A stretch of DNA of 64,000 nt from Micromonospora coerulea (GTDB taxonomy: Bacteria; Actinomycetota; Actinomycetes; Mycobacteriales; Micromonosporaceae). Each line of letters begins with the position of its first letter. The stretch's first letter is position 1. Under the pieces are notes generated by a model. The model searched no databases. It saw only the letters and a list, made by a program, of their open reading frames with translations, and was not told where the DNA came from. Positions 1 through 8,358 of the stretch are shown piece by piece. The translations under genes and the position numbers were made by a program. The stretch is taken from assembly GCF_016598485.1 (NCBI RefSeq), contig NZ_JAEMUW010000003.1, positions 186,001 to 250,000 of the forward strand, given 5' to 3'.

Positions 1-837
1 CGGGTCGAGCCGGCCGGAGTGCAGGTCGAGGCTGCTGGCGTAGCTGACGTCGTACCCGCTGCGCTCCAGCCACTGGATGGCGTCGTGGTCCCGGTCGATC
101 TGGGTGGGCAGGCCCTCGTGGACGTACGGCCGGTCGAAGGAGACCTCCCGGGCGCGCGCCGCGGGGTCGGTGCGCCCGGTGGCGCTGAAGCCGTTGTAGA
201 GACTCTTCCCGGTCTGCCCGTCGAGCGGCCACTGGTTGTACGCCTGCCAGGTGGTCATCGGCAGCACCACGCAGAGGGCGGCGGCCCGCCGGTCGTCCCG
301 GACCACGAAGGGGGTGCAGGCGCGCCAGCCGTCCGCCGAGGTGAAGACGGCCTGGTACAGCCCGGACGTCCAGTCGTCCGGCACCCGGACGGTCCAGGAG
401 ACCGGCCAGCGGCAGGCGATGGCCCCGGTGGCCGGGTCGGCCGGCGGCACCGGCTGAGGCTCGCCGTCGAGCTGGGGGCTGGTGAGCAGGGTGCGTGCCC
501 CGGCGCCGTCGTACCAGCCGAGCCGGTGGATCGAGATCCGGTACCGGCCGCCGGGGTTGACCGCGACGTGGAAGTCGACGGACTCGCCGGGGGCGACGCT
601 GGTGGTCGAGGCGTACCCCTGGATCTGGCGCTGCCGGTCGTCCACGCAGCGGTCGTCCCGCGGCGGCCACCAGGGCTCACCGGCGGCGCGGTTCTCCACC
701 TCCACGGGGGGCGGCTGGCGCCGGGCCAGGGTGCCGGTGCGCCGCCGCCCGAGGACCGGGTCGGTGGTGCCGAGCGCCGCGGCGGAGACCCCGCCGGCGA
801 GAAGACCGAGTGCCCAGCGCCGGCGGAGACGGACCAT
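1..837 (-). CDS. N,N-dimethylformamidase beta-subunit-like secreted protein (3' part outside window)
   Basis: Leftward gene cut by the window edge; 279 codons are visible. The start is the ATG at 837, with an AGGAG-type ribosome site just upstream. The N-terminus (basic residues, then WALGLLAGGVSAAALG) resembles a Tat-like or uncleaved signal sequence. Residues about 70-200 carry the pattern typical of the large (beta) subunit of N,N-dimethylformamidase-like proteins: QGYAS, PGESVDFHV, YRISIHRLGWYDG and later PMTTWQAYNQW. Family members are often annotated as N,N-dimethylformamidase, but many actinobacterial members are secreted and of unknown substrate. No small alpha subunit is visible here. 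The missing C-terminal part would hold the metal site, so activity cannot be judged. Confidence 0.75.
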   Translation of the reverse strand, partial: MVRLRRRWALGLLAGGVSAAALGTTDPVLGRRRTGTLARRQPPPVEVENRAAGEPWWPPRDDRCVDDRQRQIQGYASTTSVAPGESVDFHVAVNPGGRYRISIHRLGWYDGAGARTLLTSPQLDGEPQPVPPADPATGAIACRWPVSWTVRVPDDWTSGLYQAVFTSADGWRACTPFVVRDDRRAAALCVVLPMTTWQAYNQWPLDGQTGKSLYNGFSATGRTDPAARAREVSFDRPYVHEGLPTQIDRDHDAIQWLERSGYDVSYASSLDLHSGRLDP

Positions 838-968
838 CGAGCAGCTCCTGAAACGGTGTGAGCGGACCGGCCGGGACCGGCGGCGGAGCAGAAGGTACCA
901 CCGGCCGCCGGTCCCTGTCCGTCCCCTGTGGGGGGCGCCGCGCCGGCCCGGAGCGGGGCCCCTCAGGG

Positions 969-2534
969 TCAGCCGTAGTAGCGGCGCAGCTCGCGGCTGA
1001 GCACCTTGCCGGTGGCGTTGCGGGGCAGGTACTTCACGAAGATGACGTCGCGGGGCACGGAGAAGCGGGCCAGGTAGTGCCGTACGTATTCGCGGACGGC
1101 CTGCGGGTCGAGCGTCTCGCCGGGGTGCAGGGCGAGGAACGCGGCGAGCCGCTGGCCGTACTCGGGGTCGGGCACCCCGATGACGGCGGCCTCGCGGACC
1201 TGCGGCAGCTGGGCGAGCAGGTCCTCGACCTCGGAGGGGAAGACGTTCTCACCCCCGGAGACGATCATGTCGTCGGCCCGGCCGTCGACGAAGAGCAGGC
1301 CCTCGGCGTTGACCCGGCCCAGGTCGCCGGTGTCCAGCAGGCCGTCGTGGGTCTCCCGGTGGGCCCCCGAGGTGTACCCCTCGAAGAGCATCTCGTTGCC
1401 CACGAAGATCCGCCCGACCCGCCCGTCCGGGACCGGCTCGCCGGCGTGGTCGAGGAGCTCCAGCCGGGTGCCGTGCGGGGGCCGGCCGGCGGTGGTCGGG
1501 GCTTGGCGCAGGTCGGCCGGCCCGGCGATGGAGGCCCAGGAGACCTCGGTCGAGCCGTACAGGTTGTAGAGGACGTCGCCGTAGACGTCCATGAACTTCG
1601 GCGCCAGCCCGCCGGGCAGGGCGGAGCCGCTGACCGCGACCACCTTCAGCGGTGGGCGGGGGGTCGGCGGCGGCACCTCCAGCAGCCGTTGCAGCATCAC
1701 CGGCACGGCGAACATCGCGTCGCACCGGTGCGTCGCCAGCGCGGCCAGCGTGGTGGCCGGGTCGAACCGGCGGTGCAGCACGATGGTGGCGCGCAGCGCG
1801 AAGGCCACCTGGAGGGCCGCGTACCCCCAGGTGTGGAAGAGCGGCGCGGCGATCAGCACGGTGTCCCGGGTGTGCAGCGGAATCCGGTCGATGATGGAGA
1901 CCAGCGGGCCGAAGCCGTGCGGGGTGGGCCGCCGGGCGCCCTTCGGCGTGCCGGTGGTGCCCGAGGTGAGCACGATGGTCCGGCCGTCCCGCTCCGGCGG
2001 CTGGAGCTGGTCACCGGGCAGCGCGCCGGCGATCAGCTCCTCCTGGCCGCGTTCGTCGACCCGGTGCACCTCGGCGGGCAGGCCGAGCACCCGTTCGGCG
2101 AACTCGGCGTCGTGCACCAGCACCCGCAGCGCCTGTTCCTCGGCGACGGTGGTCAGCTGCGCCGCGGAGAGCCCGGTGTTGACCAGGACGGCGTCCGCGC
2201 CGAGCAGCATCGCCGCGACGATCGCCTCGATCAGCCCGTGGTGGTTGCGACAGAGCACCCCGATCCGGTCCCCGGCCTGGACGCCGAGCCCGGCGCGCAT
2301 CGACCGGGCCAGGCGTTCGGCCCGGTCCAGCAGCTCCTGGTAGGTCAGCTCGACGCCCCGCTCGTCGATGACGGCCGTTCGCCCGGGGTCGCGGGCGGCG
2401 GCCTGGCGCAGCTCACCGGCGAGGCTCCAGCCCCACTTGCGCAGCGCGCCGAGCTGGGAGGCGACCCGGATGGGGCGGCCGGGGGTGAGCAGCCCGCGCC
2501 GGGTCAGTGTGGCGACGATGAACGGCAGGTCCAA
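969..2534 (-). CDS. Fatty-acyl-CoA ligase (FadD-type AMP-forming synthetase)
   Basis: 521-residue member of the ANL (acyl-CoA synthetase) superfamily, which activates a carboxylic acid to acyl-AMP and then acyl-CoA. Seen directly: the phosphate-binding loop VLTSGTTGTPKG near residue 190, the LYGSTE adenylate motif near 325, LLDTGDLG near 405, and a C-terminal lid with DMIVSGGENVFPSEVE followed by a lysine-containing PRNATGKVLSRELR end. Length is normal. It lies 176 bp downstream of the acyl-CoA dehydrogenase gene on the same strand, so it could be the last gene of that lipid-degradation unit or have its own promoter. Chain-length preference cannot be read from sequence. Confidence 0.9.
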   Translation of the reverse strand: MDLPFIVATLTRRGLLTPGRPIRVASQLGALRKWGWSLAGELRQAAARDPGRTAVIDERGVELTYQELLDRAERLARSMRAGLGVQAGDRIGVLCRNHHGLIEAIVAAMLLGADAVLVNTGLSAAQLTTVAEEQALRVLVHDAEFAERVLGLPAEVHRVDERGQEELIAGALPGDQLQPPERDGRTIVLTSGTTGTPKGARRPTPHGFGPLVSIIDRIPLHTRDTVLIAAPLFHTWGYAALQVAFALRATIVLHRRFDPATTLAALATHRCDAMFAVPVMLQRLLEVPPPTPRPPLKVVAVSGSALPGGLAPKFMDVYGDVLYNLYGSTEVSWASIAGPADLRQAPTTAGRPPHGTRLELLDHAGEPVPDGRVGRIFVGNEMLFEGYTSGAHRETHDGLLDTGDLGRVNAEGLLFVDGRADDMIVSGGENVFPSEVEDLLAQLPQVREAAVIGVPDPEYGQRLAAFLALHPGETLDPQAVREYVRHYLARFSVPRDVIFVKYLPRNATGKVLSRELRRYYG

Positions 2535-2710
2535 GCCGCAACCCTCCTTCGGGGAGCACCGAAGGGCTCCCGGAGGAGCCCTTCCGTACCGAGCGTGTCC
2601 TCTCGATCATGCACCCGCGGCGGCGCGGAGCCCAGCCGGCGTTCCCCGAGCCCACCCGTCGGACACCCTCGCTCGGGGTGGGGACGGTCGGTGAGGGCTC
2701 CCGACCCCGG

Positions 2711-3925
2711 TCAGCGGATCTGCATTCCGGAGATGGCGCGGGAGATGACCAGCCGCTGGATCTCGGAGGTGCCCTCGAAGATCGTGTAGATCTTGGCGTC
2801 CCGGTACCAGCGCTCGACCGGGTGGTCGCGGAGGAAGCCCGCGCCGCCGAGGAGCTGGACCGCCTTCTCGGTGACCGAGACGGCCACCTCGCCGGCCTTG
2901 AGCTTGGACATCGAGCCCTCGCCCGCGCTGAACGGCCGGTTGTTGCGTCCCATCCAGGAGGCCCGCCAGACCAGCAGCCGGGCGGCGTCGATCTCCATCT
3001 TCATGTCCGCGAGGGCGAACGCGACCGCCTGGTTGGTGATGATCGGGCGACCGAACTGGACCCGGTCCTTGGCGTAGTCCAGGGCATACTCGTACGCCGC
3101 CCGGGCCACGCCGAGCGCCTGCGCGCCGACGGTCGGCCGGGACAGCTCGAACGTCCGCATCGCGGCCTGCCCGGAGGCGCGCTGCCCGGAGCGGGCCCGG
3201 TCCAGCCGTTCGAGCAGGGCCTCCCGCCCACCCAGCAGACAGCGCCCGGGTACCCGGACGTCGTCGAGGAAGACGTCGGCGGTGTGCGACGCCCGCAGTC
3301 CCAGTTTGCGCAGCTTGCGGGTGGCGTTCAGCCCCGGCGTGCCGGGCGGTACGACGAACGCGGCCTGCCCCCGCGAGCCCAACTCGGGCTCCACCGAGGC
3401 GGTGACCACGTGCACCCCGGCGATCCCGCCGTTGGTGGCGTACGCCTTCTGCCCGCGCAGCACCCACTCGTCGGTGGCCTCGTCGTAGACCGCCCGGGTG
3501 CGCATCGCGCTGACGTCGGAGCCGGCCTCCGGTTCGCTGGTGCAGAACGCGGCGACGGCCGGTGAGTCCAGGTCGCCGAAGCACTGCGGCACCCACTCGA
3601 CGAGCTGGTCGGGGGTGCCCGCGCCGTAGATGGCGGCAACGGCGAGGGAGGTGCCGAAGATGCTCAGCCCGATGCCGGCGTCGCCCCAGAAGAGCTCTTC
3701 GCTGGCGATGGGCAGTGACAGGCCGGTGGGGTCGGCCCAACAGGTGGCGAGGAATTCGAAGCCGTACAGGCCGACCTTCGCCGCCTCCTGGATGATCGGC
3801 CAGGGAGTCTCCTCCCGGGCGTCCCACTCGGCCGCGGCCGGGCGCACGACCTCGGCGGCGAAGCCGTGCACCCAGTCGCGAAGATCCCGCTGTTCCTCAT
3901 TCAGGTCTAGCGAGAACTCGGCCAT
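2711..3925 (-). CDS. Acyl-CoA dehydrogenase
   Basis: 404-residue flavoprotein that introduces the alpha-beta double bond into acyl-CoA. The family signature FCTSEPEAGSDVSAMRT is present at about residues 130-150, and the C-terminal AKIYTIFEGTSEIQRLVISR holds the usual catalytic-glutamate region. I chose the ATG at 3925 (MAEFSLDLNEEQ), which matches the normal family N-terminus; a longer in-frame start at 3976 would overlap the preceding SCP2 gene. The start follows the SCP2 stop by one base (TGACATG), so the two are translationally coupled. The pair probably works in fatty-acid or sterol side-chain degradation under the divergent TetR regulator. Confidence 0.92.
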   Translation of the reverse strand: MAEFSLDLNEEQRDLRDWVHGFAAEVVRPAAAEWDAREETPWPIIQEAAKVGLYGFEFLATCWADPTGLSLPIASEELFWGDAGIGLSIFGTSLAVAAIYGAGTPDQLVEWVPQCFGDLDSPAVAAFCTSEPEAGSDVSAMRTRAVYDEATDEWVLRGQKAYATNGGIAGVHVVTASVEPELGSRGQAAFVVPPGTPGLNATRKLRKLGLRASHTADVFLDDVRVPGRCLLGGREALLERLDRARSGQRASGQAAMRTFELSRPTVGAQALGVARAAYEYALDYAKDRVQFGRPIITNQAVAFALADMKMEIDAARLLVWRASWMGRNNRPFSAGEGSMSKLKAGEVAVSVTEKAVQLLGGAGFLRDHPVERWYRDAKIYTIFEGTSEIQRLVISRAISGMQIR

Positions 3926-3926
3926 G

Positions 3927-4379
3927 TCAGCCCTTGGGGATGTCGAAGAGGTTGGCGATGTTGGCGGCCAGGCCAAGGTCGCCCTTGGCCTTCAGCTTGC
4001 CGGTCATGAACATCATCACCGGGTTGGCGCCACCGGAGACGATCTTCAGGAACTCGACCGGGCCCATGGTGAGGCTCAGCTTCGGGTCCCGCTGCGCACC
4101 CTCGTTGACCGTGCAGGTGCCGTTGTCGATGACGACCTCGTAGGTGTCGGTGCCACCGTCGGGGCGGCCGGTGATGTTCCAGTGGATGACCGCGTTGGTG
4201 GAGCCCGCGCGGTCGGCGCGGAACAGCGACGGCATCCGGTTGAAGACCTCGCTCAGGATCTTGCCGCGCAGGTCGCCCGACATCACCTCGGCGATCTTGT
4301 CGTCGGGGGTGGACTTGACCAGCTTCGCGAACTCCTTGGGGCCGACGTTCGCGAAGTTGGCCGGGTCGAAGTCAGTCAT
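3927..4379 (-). CDS. SCP2 sterol-binding domain protein
   Basis: 150-residue single-domain SCP2-like protein, a small lipid-binding fold used as carrier or accessory domain for acyl chains. Visible hallmarks are the central strand pattern (TNAVIHWNITG, YEVVIDNGTCTV) and the C-terminal GPVEFLKIVSG...MMFMTGKLKAKGDLGLA. It begins at the ATG at 4379, about 65 bp from the divergent TetR gene, and is followed immediately by the acyl-CoA dehydrogenase gene. Co-transcription with a dehydrogenase suggests it presents lipid substrate to that enzyme. Its exact ligand is unknown. Confidence 0.88.
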   Translation of the reverse strand: MTDFDPANFANVGPKEFAKLVKSTPDDKIAEVMSGDLRGKILSEVFNRMPSLFRADRAGSTNAVIHWNITGRPDGGTDTYEVVIDNGTCTVNEGAQRDPKLSLTMGPVEFLKIVSGGANPVMMFMTGKLKAKGDLGLAANIANLFDIPKG

Positions 4380-4411
4380 GGGGGATGCACCTCTCGGAGC
4401 GGGCCGACTTT

Positions 4412-4435
4412 GGTTACTCTGGCGTAACCTTACGC
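4412..4435. promoter_or_regulatory. Overlapping palindromes, probable TetR operator
   Basis: Two perfect inverted repeats share a central arm. GGTTAC-N6-GTAACC spans 4412-4429 and GCGTAA-CC-TTACGC spans 4422-4435, giving three TTAC/GTAA half-sites in 24 bp. The element sits in the short gap between the divergent SCP2 and tetR starts, ending 10 bp before the tetR ATG. This is the usual place for an autoregulatory TetR operator controlling both directions. Binding is inferred. Confidence 0.7.
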
Positions 4436-4445
4436 ACGAGTAGGT

Positions 4446-5096
4446 ATGCTCGCAAGAGTGTCCAGCACACCCACCTTCAAGCGCCTGCCCCGGGCCGTCC
4501 GCGAGCAGCAGATGCTCGACGCCGCGGTCAAGGTCTTCTCCCGGCGCGGCTTCCACGCCGCCAGCATGGACGAGATCGCCGAGGACGCCGGCATCTCCAA
4601 GCCGATGGTCTACGCCTACCTCGGCACCAAGGAGGAGCTCTTCGTCGCCTGCCTGCACCGCGAGGGCACCCGGATGATGGAGGCGATCGCCGGGGCCGCC
4701 GCCCCGGACCTGCCCGCCGACGAGCGGCTGTGGCGTGGGCTGCGGGCGTTCTTCGGCTTCGTCGGGGCGCACCGGGACGGGTGGGCGGTGCTCTACCGCC
4801 AGGCCCGGGGCGAGCAGCCGTTCGCCGGGGAGCTGGCCACCATGCGCGGCCGGCTGGTCGAGGTGGTCGCCGGCATGCTGGACCACGCGCTGCGCGTCGA
4901 GGGGCGCGAGGTGGGCCCCACTGACCTGGAGGTGGTCGCGTACGCCCTGGTCGGGGCGACCGAGTCGCTCGCGGACTGGCTCGCCGACCACCCGGAGGCG
5001 GATCCGGAGAAGACCGCCACCCGGATGATGAACGTGGCCTGGCTCGGCGCCGCCCAGCTCCTGGACGGCGCCGCCTGGCACCCGCCACAGAGCTGA
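4446..5096 (+). CDS. TetR-family transcriptional regulator
   Basis: 216-residue regulator with an N-terminal TetR helix-turn-helix (AVKVFSRRGFHAASMDEIAEDAGISKPMVYAYLGTKEELF split over residues about 25-65) and a helical ligand-binding C-terminal domain. The ATG at 4446 gives MLARVSSTPTF; a GTG five codons later is an alternative start. It is divergent from SCP2/acyl-CoA dehydrogenase, with a palindromic site between them. It most likely represses that lipid operon and itself and responds to an acyl-CoA-type effector. The effector is inference from context. Confidence 0.9.
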   Translation: MLARVSSTPTFKRLPRAVREQQMLDAAVKVFSRRGFHAASMDEIAEDAGISKPMVYAYLGTKEELFVACLHREGTRMMEAIAGAAAPDLPADERLWRGLRAFFGFVGAHRDGWAVLYRQARGEQPFAGELATMRGRLVEVVAGMLDHALRVEGREVGPTDLEVVAYALVGATESLADWLADHPEADPEKTATRMMNVAWLGAAQLLDGAAWHPPQS

Positions 5097-5105
5097 CCGG
5101 CGCGC

Positions 5106-5723
5106 TCAGCGGCGGGCGACCGCCCGGGCGCGGGCGCGGCGACGCAGCCAGCGGGCCACCTCCAGCGTGCCGGTGACGGCGATCGACAGTGCGAGGCCGA
5201 CCAGCAGGCCCTTGACCGGGTCGCGTTCGAAGGCCAGGCCACCGAAGTAGCCGAGCAGCCCGCAGTAGATCCCCCAGCTGCCGCAGGCCAGCGCGTCGTA
5301 CAGCAGGAAGCAGCGCGCCGGGTAACGGACCGCGCCCATGGTCAGGGTGACCGCGGTGCGGCCGCCGGGGACGTACCGGGCGGTGGTCAGGATCAGCCCG
5401 CCACGCCGGTCGAGGGCCCGCCGGGCCCACTCCGAGCTGCTGCGCCGCCGGCTTTCCACCGGCAGCCGGGCCAGCCGGTTTGCGCCGCCGCCCCGGCCGA
5501 TGCCGTACGAGGCGTGGTCGCCGGCGAGCGCGCCGAGCGCGGCCATCGCGATCACCGCGACGAGATTCGGTTCCCCGCCAACCGCGAACGCACCCGCGGT
5601 GATCACCACCGTTTCGCCCGGCACCGCCGGGAAGATCGCGTCGACCGCGGTGACCGCGAAGATCACCAGATACACCCACGGTGACGTGACCGTCTGGTGC
5701 AGCAGGTCGAGCAGGGACGCCAT
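5106..5723 (-). CDS. DedA-family membrane protein
   Basis: 205-residue integral membrane protein of the DedA/SNARE-associated (VTT-domain) family, whose members act in membrane lipid homeostasis, several as undecaprenyl-phosphate or phospholipid flippases. Seen: an N-terminal amphipathic start (MASLLDLLHQTVTSPWVYLV), the FPAVPGETVVITAG loop near residue 25, the GDHASYGIGRG motif, and the RYVPGGRTAVTLTMGAVRYP re-entrant region typical of the family. The start is the ATG at 5723 with GAGGG upstream; a longer open frame upstream lacks family similarity. It is convergent with tetR, 9 bp apart. Confidence 0.88.
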   Translation of the reverse strand: MASLLDLLHQTVTSPWVYLVIFAVTAVDAIFPAVPGETVVITAGAFAVGGEPNLVAVIAMAALGALAGDHASYGIGRGGGANRLARLPVESRRRSSSEWARRALDRRGGLILTTARYVPGGRTAVTLTMGAVRYPARCFLLYDALACGSWGIYCGLLGYFGGLAFERDPVKGLLVGLALSIAVTGTLEVARWLRRRARARAVARR

Positions 5724-5812
5724 GCCCTCATGCTCGTGCCCGGCCGTCGGGGGCGGGCCGAAGTCGCCGGATCGCGCCGCCGCCCGGACCCGGGCCCGGA
5801 CGGCGGCGCGCG

Positions 5813-6946
5813 TCAGCGGATCGTGCCGGTCAGGTGCGGGCGGCCGGATCGGGCGTCGTGCAGCGCGAAGTCCCAGCCGGGGCGGGCGCTGAACGCCACC
5901 GTCGAGGGCAGCGGTACCGGCAGCTTGAACGCCACGCCGACCGTGTAACCGTCCGGCAGCCGGCTCTCCAGCGCGGCCAGGCAGTGCGCCTTGCTCCACA
6001 TCCCGTGCGCGATCGGCCGGGGGAACCCGAACAGCCGCGCGCCGAGCCGCGAGGTGTGGATGGGGTTGTGGTCCCCGGAGACCCGCGCGTAGTCCGTACC
6101 GACCCGGGGGGTCAGTCGCCAGTGTGCGGAGGGGGCCGGCGGGGTCGGCGGGTCACCCGGGTCGCGCCGCGCACCGCCGCCGGCCGTGCGCTCCTTGGCC
6201 AGGTACGTCGAGACGCCGCGCCACACCTCCTCCCCGTCGATCGAGCCGACGAGGACCACGTCGAGCTGCCGGCCCCGGTCGTGCGGGCGCAGGTTCGCCG
6301 CGTACGTCCGGAAGTCCAGCCGCTCGCCGGCCTCCACCGGTCGGCGCACGGTGATCCGGTTGGCCACGTGCACCACCCCGGTCAGCGGGATCGGGAACTC
6401 CGGCGCGGTCATCAGCCGCAGCGCCAGCGGAAAGCCCATCACGTGCGGGTACGTCGCCGGCAGCCGGTCGGCGAGCCGGAAGCCGCAGACCCGGTCGTAG
6501 TCGGCCAGGTGTGCCCGGTCCACGGCGACGCCCGCCACGGTGAGCTCCACCGCGGGGATCGTGCCGCCGCGCCGGCCGCCCACCCCCGGCAGCGCGCCGA
6601 GCAGCGCCCGCCGGTAGAGCGCCCCGGCCGCCGGCATCCGGGGCAGCTCGACCACGGCGCGGCCGCCGCCGTCCGGCCCCGCCCCGCCGGAGCCGGACCC
6701 CGCTCCCGCGGCCGCCCCGCCGGTCGGGGCCACCGCCGCGAGGTCCCGGGTCGCCTCGACGCCCGGATCCCGGGCCGCAGCGGGGGCGAGCCCCGACAGG
6801 TCGCGGGTGGCGTCCGCGTCGGGGCCGGCCGCCGCCGTGGCGGCGACGTGGAGGCCGGTGAGGTCCTGGGTCGGGCCGTCGATCAGTTCGTGGACCGTGA
6901 GCTCCTCGGCCGGGCCGTCCGCCGAGCGGTCCCTGCGCCTGGCCAT
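5813..6946 (-). CDS. MaoC-like (R)-specific enoyl-CoA hydratase/dehydratase, HtdX-like
   Basis: 377 residues. The last 280 or so form a double hot-dog MaoC/FAS1-type hydratase. The hydratase-2 active-site segment is visible as DYARVSGDHNPIH followed by HGMWSKAH near residues 295-330. Unusually, residues 1-95 are an Ala/Gly/Pro-rich extension with three spaced repeats of a DLxxLxx core (DLTGLHV, RDLSGLAP, RDLAAVAP). The gene starts at 6946 by TGATG overlap with the stop of the fabG4-like gene, so the two are coupled. In mycobacteria fabG4 and htdX are likewise adjacent, with fadA2 divergent, supporting a role in an acyl-CoA hydration/reduction cycle. Function of the N-terminal repeats is unknown. 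Confidence 0.85.
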   Translation of the reverse strand: MARRRDRSADGPAEELTVHELIDGPTQDLTGLHVAATAAAGPDADATRDLSGLAPAAARDPGVEATRDLAAVAPTGGAAAGAGSGSGGAGPDGGGRAVVELPRMPAAGALYRRALLGALPGVGGRRGGTIPAVELTVAGVAVDRAHLADYDRVCGFRLADRLPATYPHVMGFPLALRLMTAPEFPIPLTGVVHVANRITVRRPVEAGERLDFRTYAANLRPHDRGRQLDVVLVGSIDGEEVWRGVSTYLAKERTAGGGARRDPGDPPTPPAPSAHWRLTPRVGTDYARVSGDHNPIHTSRLGARLFGFPRPIAHGMWSKAHCLAALESRLPDGYTVGVAFKLPVPLPSTVAFSARPGWDFALHDARSGRPHLTGTIR

Positions 6947-8304
6947 CACGCCCCCAACAGGCTCTGGCCGCAGACCCGGACCACGTTGCCGGTGACCGCG
7001 CCGGTGGCCGGCCAGGCCAACCACCCGATCGTCTCGGCCACGTCCACCGGCAGGCCGCCCTGGGACATGCTGTTCATCCGGCGGCCCGCCTCGCGCAGCA
7101 TCAGCGGGATGCGCGCGGTTAGCCGGGTCTCGATGAAGCCGGGGGCCACCGCGTTGACGCTGATGCCGCGCTCGTTCAGCGCCGGGGCCAGCGAGTCGAC
7201 CAGGCCGATCACGCCGGCCTTGCTGGTGGCGTAGTTGGTCTGCCCGCGGTTGCCGGCGATGCCGGCGATCGAGGAGACCGAGACGATCCGCCCGCCGGTC
7301 GGGATCAGGGCCCGTTCCAGCAACACGTCGTTGATCCGCTCCTGGCTGGAGAGGTTGACGTCGATGACGGAGTCCCAGCGGTCGGCGTCCATCCGGCCGA
7401 GGGTCTTGTCCCGGGTGATGCCGGCGTTGTGCACCACCACGTCGACCCGGCCGTGCCGGCTCGCCAGATGCTCGGCCAGCCGCGTCGGGGCGTCCGGGGT
7501 GGTCAGGTCGAGCTGCACGGCGGTGCCGCCGATCTCGTTGGCCACGGCGGCCAGCGCGTCCCCGGCGGCCGGTACGTCCAGCGCCACGACCTGGGCCCCG
7601 TCGCGGGCCAGCACCCGGGCCAGGGCCGCGCCGATGCCCCGGGCCGCCCCGGTGACCAGGACGACCTGGCCGTCCAGCGGGCGGTCCCAGTCGGCCGGCG
7701 GCTGGGCGGTGCCCGCGCCGACCCGGATCACCTGCCCAGAGACGTACGCGGAGCGGCCGGACAGCAGGAAGCGCAGCGTCGACTCCAGGCTGGTCAGGGT
7801 GCCGGGGTCGGCGGCCTTTGTGACGTACACCAGCTGGGCGGTGATGCCCCGGCCGAACTCCTTGCCGATGCTGCGGGTCAGCCCCTCACACGCGCGCTGG
7901 GCGGTGGCCGCCCGGGGCGAGCCGCACTCGGCGGGCGGGGTGCCGAGCACGATCACCCGGCCGCTGGGCAGCAGCGAGCGGGCCTGCGGGTGGAAGAAGT
8001 CGTAGAGCTGCCGCAGCTCGGTCGAGTCGGTGATGCCGGTCGCGTCGTACACCAGGGCGGCGTAGCGCGCGGTGGCGTCGGTGCCGGCGGACGGGTCGGG
8101 CAGCTCCACCCCGGCGGCCGCCAGGATCTTGCCGACCGGCTCGGCCAGCCGGCTGCCGGTGGCGGCGCCGAGCAGGACGGGCCCGGGCAGGAGCGGGTCG
8201 CCCGGCGTGTGCCGGCGCAGTCGAGGCGGGTCGGGCAGCCCGAGGCGCTTGACCAGCGCGCGACCGGCCCCCGATTGGACGAAGCTCGCGTACCTGTCGG
8301 TCAT
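6946..8304 (-). CDS. fabG4: Long-form 3-oxoacyl-(acyl carrier protein/CoA) reductase, FabG4-like
   Basis: 452-residue short-chain dehydrogenase of the high-molecular-weight FabG type: a degenerate N-terminal Rossmann-like domain (about 1-200) followed by a complete SDR domain. The second domain has the cofactor loop VTGAARGIG, the NAG-like HNAGITRDK, the catalytic serine region VSSIAG and the YATSK catalytic pair. This architecture matches mycobacterial FabG4, an NADH-dependent beta-ketoacyl-CoA reductase. It is transcribed away from the fadA2-like thiolase and coupled to the downstream MaoC gene. A perfect 16-bp palindrome lies 9 bp upstream of its start and may be the shared operator. Confidence 0.88.
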   Translation of the reverse strand: MTDRYASFVQSGAGRALVKRLGLPDPPRLRRHTPGDPLLPGPVLLGAATGSRLAEPVGKILAAAGVELPDPSAGTDATARYAALVYDATGITDSTELRQLYDFFHPQARSLLPSGRVIVLGTPPAECGSPRAATAQRACEGLTRSIGKEFGRGITAQLVYVTKAADPGTLTSLESTLRFLLSGRSAYVSGQVIRVGAGTAQPPADWDRPLDGQVVLVTGAARGIGAALARVLARDGAQVVALDVPAAGDALAAVANEIGGTAVQLDLTTPDAPTRLAEHLASRHGRVDVVVHNAGITRDKTLGRMDADRWDSVIDVNLSSQERINDVLLERALIPTGGRIVSVSSIAGIAGNRGQTNYATSKAGVIGLVDSLAPALNERGISVNAVAPGFIETRLTARIPLMLREAGRRMNSMSQGGLPVDVAETIGWLAWPATGAVTGNVVRVCGQSLLGA

Positions 8305-8312
8305 GGGCGTAG

Positions 8313-8328
8313 CCTACTGGCCAGTAGG
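8313..8328. promoter_or_regulatory. 16-bp perfect palindrome between fabG4-like and fadA2-like genes
   Basis: CCTACTGGCCAGTAGG is a perfect dyad placed 8 bp before the fabG4-like start and 30 bp before the thiolase GTG. Position and symmetry suggest an operator for a dimeric regulator (TetR-type sites often look like this) acting on both divergent genes. No regulator gene is adjacent, so the binding protein is unidentified. Confidence 0.6.
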
Positions 8329-8358
8329 GTTCGGGCAACAGCTTCGAGGAGGCCGATC

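Noticed and set aside
19..861. Long rightward open frame opposite the first gene
   Set aside because: It is the antisense of the N,N-dimethylformamidase-like gene; its Gly/Arg/Pro-rich product has no family features, a usual effect of very high GC.
7429..8358. Extended start for the thiolase
   Set aside because: It would run antisense through the fabG4-like gene; the GTG at 8359 has a strong ribosome site and matches the family N-terminus.
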